A stretch of DNA of 5,496 nucleotides, from assembly GCA_947626705.1 (NCBI GenBank), contig CANQTJ010000099.1:1-5496 (forward strand), given 5' to 3'. Source of the DNA: an uncultured Clostridia bacterium. GTDB taxonomy: Bacteria > Bacillota > Clostridia > TANB77 > CAG-508. Both the position numbers and the translations under genes were made by a program. Under the pieces are notes generated by a model that made no database searches, was not told the origin of the DNA, and saw only the letters and a program-made list of their open reading frames with translations. Within the stretch, counting starts at the first letter, position 1. Each line of letters opens with the position of its first letter. This document shows, one piece after another, positions 1 through 5,170 of the stretch.

Positions 1-41
1 ATTAAAAAGGATATGCATAATGTTATTATTTCTACTTTCAA
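1..41 (-). CDS. Probable MraY, N-terminal fragment (cut by window edge)
   Basis: A reading frame opens 23 bases after the murE stop with a TTG codon. It is preceded by a GAAAGG ribosome binding site at 52-57 with 10-base spacing. The visible peptide begins MKVEIITLCISFL, a short charged start followed by a hydrophobic stretch, and runs off the left edge. MraY (phospho-MurNAc-pentapeptide transferase, a polytopic membrane enzyme that makes lipid I) starts this way in many Bacillota. It directly follows murE in the B. subtilis order spoVD-murE-mraY. The assignment rests on position and about 13 residues only. MurF is the main alternative, but its soluble N-terminus would not be this hydrophobic. 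An ATG at 16-18 has no ribosome binding site and is less likely. Confidence 0.42.
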   Translation of the reverse strand, partial: MKVEIITLCISFL

Positions 42-64
42 ATCTACCAAACCTTTCTTCTTTT

Positions 65-1477
65 TTATTTCATTTCTTTAATTATATCTCTTACAATTAT
101 TCTTTCGTCAAATGGATATTTCACACCATTTATTTCTTGATATGGCTCATGTCCTTTACCTGCTAAAACGATAATATCTTTTTTATTAGCCATTTTTATA
201 GCACGTTCAATAGCTTTAACCCTATCAATAATTACTTCATATTTTCCTTTTGTCTTCTTTATTCCACTTTCTATTTGTTCAACAATCTTTTTAGGGTCTT
301 CTGTTCTTGGATTATCAGAAGTAATTATTGTATAATCTGCAATTTTACCAGAAATTTCTCCCATTATACTTCTTTTTCCAGTATCTCTATCTCCTCCGCA
401 ACCAAATACAGAAATTACTCTTCCTCTTGTATAGCTTTTTGTTGCTTGTAAAATATTTTGCAAACTTTCTGGTGAATGTGCATAATCTATCATTATTGCT
501 AATTCTTTATTATTATCAACTAATTCTGACCTTCCTGGAACTCTAACTTCTTCTAAAGCTTGTTTTATAATTTCTGGAGAAATTCCAAATTTTTGGGCTA
601 CACATATTGCTGCTAATGAATTATAAACACTAAATCTTCCCGGTATTCCTGTTTTTACTCTTTCATTTCTATCTGTTATTTTTACTTTAAAATCAACATA
701 AGAATTTGTAATTGTTACATCTTTTGCTATAACATTTGCAAAATTATCTATACCATAAGTTACAATATTATTATCTGGAAATAATCTTGGAATTTTTGCT
801 GAATATAAGTCATCAGCATTTACTATTCCTGTTTTACACATTTCAAATAATTTTAACTTCGAATTAAAATAATCTTGCATATCTGAATGTTCTTTTTCAC
901 TTATATGGTCTTCTGAAAAATTAGTAAATAATACTATATCAAATTGACATCCTTCTACCCTATGTAATTTTAAGCTTTGTGAAGAAACTTCCATTACAAC
1001 AACTTCTACTCCACTATCTAGCATTTGTTTAAATGTTTTTTGTAATTCTAAGCTTTCAGGAGTTGTTCTATCATTATCTTTTATTCTCTCACCATTTATA
1101 TATGTTGCAATTGTTCCTATTAAACCTACTTTTTTACCTGCTTTTTCCAAAATTTCTTTTATCATAAATGTTGTTGTTGTTTTTCCCTTTGTTCCAGTAA
1201 CACCAATTAATTTTAATTGAACCATTATTATAGTTATATTTTCTGGTATATTTAATTTATTCAAATCACAACCTTCTTGTACCATAACTGCAATAGCACC
1301 ATTTTCAATTGCATTTTCCACAAATTGATGACCATCTGTTGAAAATCCTTTTATAGCTACAAATAAAAAACCTTCTTTTACTTCTTTTGAATTCTTCTCT
1401 ATTCCTTTTATATCTATATCTATATTTCCTTTTGCCTTTATACCTTTTATTCCAACTAATAATTTTTTTAATTCCAT
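65..1477 (-). CDS. murE: MurE, UDP-MurNAc-tripeptide (mDAP-adding) ligase with a missing linker segment
   Basis: This cytoplasmic ATP-dependent Mur ligase adds the third stem-peptide residue to UDP-MurNAc-L-Ala-D-Glu. The 470-residue protein shows the UDP-substrate domain (about 1-85, with LFVAIKG and DGH), the ATP P-loop GVTGTKGKTTTT (92-103), TTPESLELQ (138-146), EVSSQSL (163-169), the lysine expected to be carbamylated (K207 in YFNSK), DYAHSP (331-336), and the C-terminal domain with DNPR (388-391) and GKGHE (440-444). DNPR is the family signature for meso-diaminopimelate rather than lysine. The start ATG has an AAGGG site at 1488-1492; an out-of-frame ATG at 1485-1487 leads nowhere. Oddity: residues 85-87 run directly from the end of domain 1 (TIIMV) into QLKLIGVTG. 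In B. subtilis MurE about 20 residues, including the conserved ALAxLSxxFYxxP helix, lie between these points. The identity is certain; whether this copy is active is doubtful. Confidence 0.95.
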   Translation of the reverse strand: MELKKLLVGIKGIKAKGNIDIDIKGIEKNSKEVKEGFLFVAIKGFSTDGHQFVENAIENGAIAVMVQEGCDLNKLNIPENITIIMVQLKLIGVTGTKGKTTTTFMIKEILEKAGKKVGLIGTIATYINGERIKDNDRTTPESLELQKTFKQMLDSGVEVVVMEVSSQSLKLHRVEGCQFDIVLFTNFSEDHISEKEHSDMQDYFNSKLKLFEMCKTGIVNADDLYSAKIPRLFPDNNIVTYGIDNFANVIAKDVTITNSYVDFKVKITDRNERVKTGIPGRFSVYNSLAAICVAQKFGISPEIIKQALEEVRVPGRSELVDNNKELAIMIDYAHSPESLQNILQATKSYTRGRVISVFGCGGDRDTGKRSIMGEISGKIADYTIITSDNPRTEDPKKIVEQIESGIKKTKGKYEVIIDRVKAIERAIKMANKKDIIVLAGKGHEPYQEINGVKYPFDERIIVRDIIKEMK

Positions 1478-1487
1478 TTAGACTCAT

Positions 1488-1493
1488 CCCTTC
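1488..1493 (-). promoter_or_regulatory. Ribosome binding site of murE
   Basis: On the minus strand GAAGGG lies 10 bases before the ATG at 1475-1477. It supports that start over the out-of-frame ATG 10 bases upstream. Confidence 0.6.
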
Positions 1494-1500
1494 ATTTTTA

Positions 1501-1529
1501 TATTATAGAAAAATTTATCTACTATAATA
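1501..1529. repeat. 8-bp inverted repeat just upstream of murE
   Basis: TATTATAG at 1501-1508 is repeated inverted as CTATAATA at 1522-1529, with a 13-base spacer. Read on the minus strand, the murE-proximal arm contains a perfect TATAAT (1502-1507), about 25 bases before the murE ATG. No good -35 hexamer sits 16-18 bases upstream of it (only CTATTA-like sequence). The pair could be an operator overlapping the murE -10 element, a weak hairpin in the leader, or a chance product of AT richness. Confidence 0.35.
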
Positions 1530-1876
1530 GACAAACATAACTTAAATGTTTTAACTTTAGAATAATCCATTTTTTTTACATTATATAACTAATTTATGTT
1601 TTTGTATAGTATTTGTAAAAGATTTTTATTTTTTTCTAACTAGTAACTATTTATTATATATTATTAAAAGCTTTCGTTTTTATGCTATTTTATATGTAAT
1701 TTTATAAATACAAATTTTTCTTATATTTGTATTTATATAAAATATTTTAACATTCTTTGTATCAATTGTAAACTTAAATATTTTTTTGCAATTTCTATTT
1801 TTAAAAAAATTTTTCATAATTTTCAAAAAAAAATAAAATTTATTTTTTATATTACTATAATCTTTTAGATACAATA
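1530..1876. other. AT-rich spacer without a supportable gene
   Basis: No coding region is supportable here. Open frames in this stretch give only low-complexity Phe/Lys/Ile/Asn/Tyr-rich peptides with no ribosome binding site. The only structure of note is a perfect 13-bp inverted repeat at 1703-1737. The spacer lies between the toxin-antitoxin remnant terminator and murE, so it must also hold whatever promoter drives murE. No convincing -35/-10 pair was found apart from the TATAAT at 1502-1507. Confidence 0.6.
1703..1737. repeat. Perfect 13-bp inverted repeat (AT hairpin)
   Basis: TATAAATACAAAT (1703-1715) and its exact reverse complement (1725-1737) enclose a 9-base loop. It has only one G:C pair and no T-run on either side, so it is not a convincing intrinsic terminator. 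Function unknown; in DNA this AT-rich, chance is a fair explanation. Confidence 0.4.
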
Positions 1877-1905
1877 AATAGGACAGATAAATTATCTGCC
1901 CTATT
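1877..1905 (-). terminator. Intrinsic terminator after the HEPN/MNT remnant
   Basis: AATAGGACAGATAA (1877-1890) and TTATCTGCCCTATT (1892-1905) form a 14-pair stem. In minus-strand RNA all pairs hold, with one G-U. In plus-strand RNA the same position is an A-C mismatch, so the structure favours the minus strand. It begins 20 bases after the HEPN-remnant stop, and a moderately T-rich stretch (TATTTATTGTAT) follows. It fits the end of the toxin-antitoxin transcript. Confidence 0.65.
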
Positions 1906-1925
1906 GAAAACAAAAATACATTGAA

Positions 1926-2045
1926 CTATTTTTCAGATAAATATTTTTCGACCAACTTAATTAATTCTTCAGCTGTTTGGAGTTGTTCTTCTTTAGCTTG
2001 TTCTAATCTGTGATTCGCTAATTCTTTAGATACTTTTTTATTCAC
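1926..2045 (-). pseudogene. HEPN-domain toxin remnant, internally deleted (39 codons)
   Basis: This 39-codon frame starts at GTG, whose 8-base overlap with the MNT gene's last codons (GTGAATAA) implies translational coupling, and ends in TAG. A GGAAGGAG site at 2055-2062, 9 bases upstream, supports the start. The first half (KELANHRLEQAKEE) resembles the N-terminal helix of HEPN proteins, typically L-x-x-Y-R-x-x-K-A-K-E. The second half (QLQTAEELIKLVEKYLSEK) resembles the usual HEPN C-terminus (Q-I-x-x-A-E-E-F-I-x-x-I-x-x-Y-L). HEPN toxins are about 120-140 residues, so roughly 90 central residues, including the Rx4-6H RNase motif, are missing in frame. As it stands it can only encode a short helical peptide with no RNase site. 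Alternatives are a genuine small protein or an assembly collapse. Confidence 0.6.
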
Positions 2046-2389
2046 TTAAAACAACTCCTTCCTTTTGAACATTCATATAAAAAGGTAGTGCTTGTAACCA
2101 ATAATTAAATTTATCAATATTCTTTACTAATGGTGATAACATTATATCAAATTGGTTGTCAAATTCTATGTCATACGCAATATCTGAAATTTTATCTCTG
2201 TACTCTATAATTTCTTCATCACTTAAATCTGTTAAAATCATAATATCTATATCAGAACTACTATTAAAATCTCCGTCTTGCATAAGATCCATAAAGAATA
2301 ATCTTTCTAATTCTATTTCCCAGTAATTTATTTACCTTTGTTGTAAACTCTTGTATAATATTATTTATTTTATTTGGTATATTAGGCAT
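2038..2389 (-). pseudogene. MntA-like nucleotidyltransferase antitoxin, frameshifted
   Basis: Two overlapping frames join into one 116-residue MNT-family protein. The first runs from ATG 2389 for 38 codons and ends in IILYGSYAR. One extra base near 2275 (GCAAGA-C-GGAGAT) then shifts the frame. The second continues GDFNSSSDIDIMILTD to the TAA at 2038. Removing that base restores the family's GSX10DXD signature (G34, S35, D46, D48), which binds ATP and metal. These proteins are cytoplasmic antitoxins that AMPylate a partner HEPN RNase; the partner remnant overlaps its 3' end. A strong GGAGG site (8 bases upstream) and a good promoter support the start. Restarting at an internal ATG (2292) would lose the GS motif and lacks a ribosome binding site, so the gene is probably dead unless the base is a sequencing error. 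Confidence 0.8.
2055..2062 (-). promoter_or_regulatory. Ribosome binding site fixing the GTG start of the HEPN remnant
   Basis: GGAAGGAG lies inside the 3' end of the MNT gene, 9 bases before the GTG at 2043-2045. It indicates that a second gene was translated from the same transcript, and it shows the HEPN start is original. Confidence 0.6.
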
Positions 2390-2396
2390 TATTTAT

Positions 2397-2402
2397 TCCT
2401 CC
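2397..2402 (-). promoter_or_regulatory. Ribosome binding site of the MNT gene
   Basis: GGAGGA, 7 bases before the ATG at 2387-2389. It marks the true start of the frameshifted gene, upstream of the motif-less second frame. Confidence 0.7.
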
Positions 2403-2412
2403 AATTTATAAT

Positions 2413-2441
2413 AGTATATCACATTTATATCAATATAGCAA
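2413..2441 (-). promoter_or_regulatory. Sigma-A-type promoter of the HEPN/MNT module
   Basis: On the minus strand TTGCTA (2436-2441) is followed after exactly 17 bases by TATACT (2413-2418). TGA stands directly before the -10, an extended -10 element. Transcription would start near 2406, giving a leader of under 20 bases that keeps the GGAGGA site. Confidence 0.6.
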
Positions 2442-2456
2442 TGCAAAAATTTTTTA

Positions 2457-2485
2457 TTTTCAAAAAAATTTCCTACATTTATAAT
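2457..2485 (+). promoter_or_regulatory. Candidate promoter of the surface protein-sortase unit
   Basis: TTTTCA (2457-2462), 17 bases, then a perfect TATAAT (2480-2485) on the plus strand, divergent from the toxin-antitoxin promoter. It would give a leader of about 180 bases. A second, weaker candidate is TTGTAT (2526-2531), 18 bases, TAAAAT (2550-2555). The region is almost all A/T, so either may be chance. Confidence 0.35.
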
Positions 2486-2672
2486 ATGTCGAAAAAAATA
2501 TAAAAATATAAAAAAAAATAATAAATTGTATAAAAAAATAATAAAAGGATAAAATAATCATATAAACAAAATACTATTAATTCATAAAAGTAAAATAGTG
2601 GATATTACTTAAATCTCTACTAATATAACAAAATAGTATTTTAAAATAATAAAAAGAAAGGATATAACAAAA

Positions 2673-3818
2673 ATGAAAAAAATTAAGAAAATAATTTTAT
2701 TATTATTAGTATTATCAATAACTTTGGTTTTTAATCAAACTATTAGTAATGCTGCAAATATTTTAGTAACTGATGACGAAAGTTTACGTCAAGCAATTCA
2801 AGATGTTCAAGAAGGTCAAGCAATTGAATTAACTGAAAATATTGAATTAAAATCACCTATTGAAATATCAGATAAAAAAATTACAATCAATGGTAATGGC
2901 CATACAATATCAAGAAAAACTGAGGACTGGACTACAACAGGGCCTAACGCTACTTTAATAACAGCAGGTGGATCTGCTAATGTTACTTTAAATAATCTTA
3001 CTTTAAGTAAAAGTGAAAAATATGGTGTACAAGCTTATAATGGAGGTTATGTTACATTAAATAATGTAATAATTTCTGATTGTGAATATGGTGGTGTATT
3101 AATCAATGCAGGTACAGTAGAAGTAATCAAATTACACTTAGGTCATAATGGTCTAACAGATTCTAATAATGGTATAGAAATTGCAAAATCTTCAGCTCTT
3201 TCTGGTAATGGACAAGAACCAAAATTAGTAATGAATGGTGCTTTATCATCAACAGAAAAAGAAAATGTAGTTCGTGTTGATATAGATGACCCTGCAAGTA
3301 GTTTTGAAATCACTAATACTGAAAATACTGAAAATAAAGTATTATTAAATGACAATAATTTAGTTGTTGTAGATGAAAATAATGTAATATTATATAATGG
3401 TGGTGAAGTTGAGCCTACAGATTTTAAAGGTGAAGTATATATTGAAAATGTAACAGTAACAATTAAATTAAACGATAAAACTGTATCAATAACATTACCA
3501 TCTGGTCAAACTCTTTCAAAAGAACAAGCAATGTCAGCTATTAATTTAACATCTTTAGGCTTAGAAAATTATACTTTAGAAGGACTATACTCAGATGAAG
3601 CATTTACAACTGCATTCAATTTCTCAACCCCTATTACAGGAAATACAACTATTTATGCAAAACTTAATTTAATTGAATCACAACCTCAACCTGAAGCACA
3701 ACCTGAAGGAAAAGACGAAACACCAAAAACTGGTTTAGATAATCATTTAGAAATAGCTATATTAATAATAGCAATATCATCATTAGGAATAATAGTATTT
3801 AAAAATAAGGAATTTTAA
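2673..3818 (+). CDS. Sortase-anchored surface protein: beta-helix plus InlB-type repeat, TPKTG signal
   Basis: Exported, wall-anchored protein of 381 residues. In order it shows: a signal peptide (KKIKK, then a hydrophobic core at 8-20, likely cleaved near 27-28 at SNA-A); a parallel beta-helix (pectin-lyase-like) stretch at about 35-205 with recurring short turns such as ITINGNGHTI, VTLNNLTLS and VTLNNVIIS; and an InlB/Listeria-Bacteroides-type repeat at about 255-331 (YTLEGLYSDEAFTTAFNFSTPITG...IYAKL). A Gln/Pro/Glu linker (337-349) follows, then TPKTG (350-354), a hydrophobic anchor (360-376) and the tail KNKEF. The last three parts form a classic cell-wall sorting signal. TPKTG resembles the (S/N/P)PxTG motifs used by clostridial class B sortases, and such a sortase is encoded 71 bases downstream. 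The start has an AAAGGA site at 2657-2662. No catalytic residues of a polysaccharide lyase are recognisable, so a binding or adhesive role is more likely than an enzymatic one; the ligand is unknown. Confidence 0.85.
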   Translation: MKKIKKIILLLLVLSITLVFNQTISNAANILVTDDESLRQAIQDVQEGQAIELTENIELKSPIEISDKKITINGNGHTISRKTEDWTTTGPNATLITAGGSANVTLNNLTLSKSEKYGVQAYNGGYVTLNNVIISDCEYGGVLINAGTVEVIKLHLGHNGLTDSNNGIEIAKSSALSGNGQEPKLVMNGALSSTEKENVVRVDIDDPASSFEITNTENTENKVLLNDNNLVVVDENNVILYNGGEVEPTDFKGEVYIENVTVTIKLNDKTVSITLPSGQTLSKEQAMSAINLTSLGLENYTLEGLYSDEAFTTAFNFSTPITGNTTIYAKLNLIESQPQPEAQPEGKDETPKTGLDNHLEIAILIIAISSLGIIVFKNKEF

Positions 3819-3820
3819 TT

Positions 3821-3882
3821 TATATAGTTAATCATAAAATAGTCTAATATTTTTATTATTCTATCTTATGATTAGCTTTATA
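3821..3882 (+). repeat. 22-pair hairpin between the substrate gene and the sortase gene
   Basis: Positions 3821-3842 pair with 3861-3882 around an 18-base loop: 20 of 22 positions pair, one of them as T-G, with single mismatches at 3825/3878 and 3838/3865. The best block is AATCATAA (3830-3837) against TTATGATT (3866-3873). The stem begins 2 bases after the surface-protein stop and ends 7 bases before the sortase ATG. No T-run follows, so it is not a standard terminator. It could protect the upstream mRNA end, cause partial readthrough, or restrict ribosome access to the sortase start. Confidence 0.6.
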
Positions 3883-3889
3883 TATATCT

Positions 3890-4720
3890 ATGGATAAAAT
3901 TAAAAAAAATTTCAATAAATTATTTTGCATAATATTAATAGTATTCATTATTCTTTCTATAATTTTTATAATAAAATGTTTTTTAGATTTATGGAATAAA
4001 AAAAAGCAAATAAATTCTTTAAGTAAAATTTCAATTACTGATAACATCGTTTTACAAAAAACTGCAACTGATTCACAAACAGAAACAAACAATTCACAAG
4101 ATGTAGAAAATATACAAGAAATACAAAATATAAAAACAGAAAGAATGCTAAAAGTTGAAGAACTTAAAAAAATGAACTCAGACATAATAGGTTGGATAGA
4201 AATAGAAAACACTAATATTAACTATCCCGTTGTGCAATGTGATAACAATAGCTATTATATGAAACATAATTATAAAAAACAATATTCAACAAATGGTTCT
4301 ATATTCTTAGATAAAGATTATTCTTGGAATCCAGCTAGTAGTAATTTACTAATATATGGCCACAATAATAAAAATAACACCATGTTTCAAGATTTATTAA
4401 AATATCAAAATATACAATTTTATAATGAACATCCGTCTATTAGATTTACTACAACTTCTGAAGATGCTAATTATGAAATAATATCTGTATTCAAATCACA
4501 AGTATATTATAAATCTCAAAAAAATGTTTTTAGATATTATTATTTTATAAATAGTAATAATGAGGAAGAATATAATGAATTTGTAAACAATGCTAAAAAT
4601 GCGTCATTATATGATACTGGCAAATCTGCGAAATATGGAGAACAACTTATGACATTATCAACTTGTTCTTATCATACAAAAGATGGTCGATTTGCAGTAG
4701 TAGCTAAAAAATCCTATTAA
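3890..4720 (+). CDS. Class B sortase
   Basis: Membrane-anchored transpeptidase that cleaves a sorting motif and joins the surface protein to peptidoglycan. It has 276 residues: a short basic cytoplasmic start (KIKKNFNK), one transmembrane helix (about 11-33), a polar stalk to about 85, then the catalytic domain. Class B features are WIEIENTNINYPVVQ (102-116), SYYMKHNYKK (121-130), GSIFLD (136-141) and YGHNNKNNTMF (156-166). The catalytic triad is visible: His158 (YGH), Cys259 (TLSTCSY) and Arg267 (DGRFAVVAK). Length and motifs are complete, so it should be active. Its likely substrate is the TPKTG protein just upstream. No Shine-Dalgarno sequence precedes the ATG; an in-frame stop at 3869-3871 excludes a longer start and the next Met is residue 85, so this start stands. 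An upstream hairpin may limit its translation. Clostridial class B enzymes are often the housekeeping or sole sortase, so other substrates elsewhere are possible. Confidence 0.93.
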   Translation: MDKIKKNFNKLFCIILIVFIILSIIFIIKCFLDLWNKKKQINSLSKISITDNIVLQKTATDSQTETNNSQDVENIQEIQNIKTERMLKVEELKKMNSDIIGWIEIENTNINYPVVQCDNNSYYMKHNYKKQYSTNGSIFLDKDYSWNPASSNLLIYGHNNKNNTMFQDLLKYQNIQFYNEHPSIRFTTTSEDANYEIISVFKSQVYYKSQKNVFRYYYFINSNNEEEYNEFVNNAKNASLYDTGKSAKYGEQLMTLSTCSYHTKDGRFAVVAKKSY

Positions 4721-4753
4721 TAATTTACTTAAAAATTAATATATAATAAATTA

Positions 4754-4798
4754 CGAAAAGTCTTAATATAAGATTATTAAAAATATTAAGACTTTTCG
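4754..4798. terminator. Bidirectional terminator between the sortase and PBP genes
   Basis: A perfect 16-bp inverted repeat (arms 4754-4769 and 4783-4798, 13-base loop) stands between two convergent genes, 33 bases after the sortase stop and 8 bases after the PBP stop. On the plus strand it is followed by ATTTTCTTTTAATATTTT; on the minus strand by TAATTTATTATAT. It ends the sortase transcript and should also stop the opposing PBP-fragment transcript. Confidence 0.8.
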
Positions 4799-4806
4799 AT
4801 TTTCTT

Positions 4807-5106
4807 TTAATATTTTATATAAATTTTACTTCCTTTGTTTATAGTTATTCCATTTATAGGTATTTGTTCTGTAATAATAGTATTTTCTTTATCTATATCT
4901 TCTGTACTATTATCTATACTAATCTCTAAACCTAATTCTTTAGTTATTTTTTCTGCTTCTTTGATAGATATACCTTGTATATTAGGCACTTCTACTTGTT
5001 CTATTGGTTCTAACTCATCTTGATTTCCTTGACTTACCCCTAAATATGGTAAAATTTCACTAAATATTTGACCTCCAACAGGTGCTGCGACACCACCTCC
5101 TTGGTG
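4807..5106 (-). pseudogene. C-terminal fragment of a SpoVD/PBP2-type class B penicillin-binding protein with PASTA domain
   Basis: Only the last 99 residues of a roughly 600-700-residue transpeptidase are present. HQGGGVAAPVGGQIFSEI and LPYL are the end of the transpeptidase domain as seen in clostridial SpoVD-like proteins. An acidic/Gln linker follows, then one PASTA domain (VPNIQGISIKEAEKITKELG ... QIPINGITINKGSKIYI) reaching the TAA at 4807. Upstream of His the frame reads only ICVVKI before a TAA at 5125-5127, and none of this resembles the expected penicillin-binding domain. The catalytic SxxK, SxN and KTG motifs are absent and there is no start signal. Such proteins crosslink septal or spore peptidoglycan and are usually encoded directly upstream of murE, on the same strand as here. 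The gene has been cut by a rearrangement, or the contig is chimeric near 5107. Confidence 0.8.
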
Positions 5107-5110
5107 TATT

Positions 5111-5153
5111 TTAACAACACAAATTTAACAATATCTAATTTTTCGAATATAAT
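5111..5153 (+). promoter_or_regulatory. Two overlapping sigma-A-type promoters of the Cu/Zn SOD gene
   Basis: P1 is TTAACA (5111-5116), 17 bases, TCTAAT (5134-5139). P2 is TTAACA (5125-5130), 17 bases, TATAAT (5148-5153). Both have consensus spacing. P2 has the better -10, but its start would fall near 5160, inside the ribosome binding site AGGAGGTG (5157-5164). Only P1 (start near 5146) clearly gives a leader with the whole site. Confidence 0.55.
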
Positions 5154-5156
5154 GTT

Positions 5157-5164
5157 AGGAGGTG
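5157..5164 (+). promoter_or_regulatory. Ribosome binding site of the Cu/Zn SOD gene
   Basis: AGGAGGTG, a near-perfect anti-16S match, ends 6 bases before the ATG at 5171 and fixes that start. Confidence 0.75.
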
Positions 5165-5170
5165 TTTAAA

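Noticed and set aside
328..546. 72-codon plus-strand frame inside murE
   Set aside because: Antisense shadow of conserved MurE coding sequence, Leu/Phe/Tyr-rich with no start signal.
1620..1680. Search for a CRISPR array, insertion-sequence ends or tRNA in the spacers
   Set aside because: No regularly spaced repeats, no transposase-like frame, no paired terminal repeats and no cloverleaf-forming GC-richer segment were seen in any intergenic stretch.
1680..1913. 77-codon minus-strand frame in the spacer
   Set aside because: Low-complexity Phe/Lys/Ile/Asn/Tyr-rich peptide typical of translated AT-rich DNA, no ribosome binding site, and it runs through the toxin-antitoxin terminator.
2378..2389. 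The 12 bases TGCCTAATATAC occur both at the MNT start and in the PBP PASTA region (near 4978-4988) and might be insertion-site duplications
   Set aside because: Both copies are explained by coding (M-P-N-I and V-P-N-I), both lie inside genes rather than at the boundaries of the accessory region, and flanking bases do not match.
2568..2642. AAAATACTATT and its reverse complement AATAGTATTTT in the surface-protein leader as a possible operator or riboswitch stem
   Set aside because: The arms are 53 bases apart in nearly pure A/T sequence, with no conserved riboswitch-like core between them; chance is the simplest explanation.
3856..4212. 118-codon minus-strand frame opposite the sortase start
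   Set aside because: Shadow of the sortase transmembrane and stalk coding region; no start signal or recognisable family.
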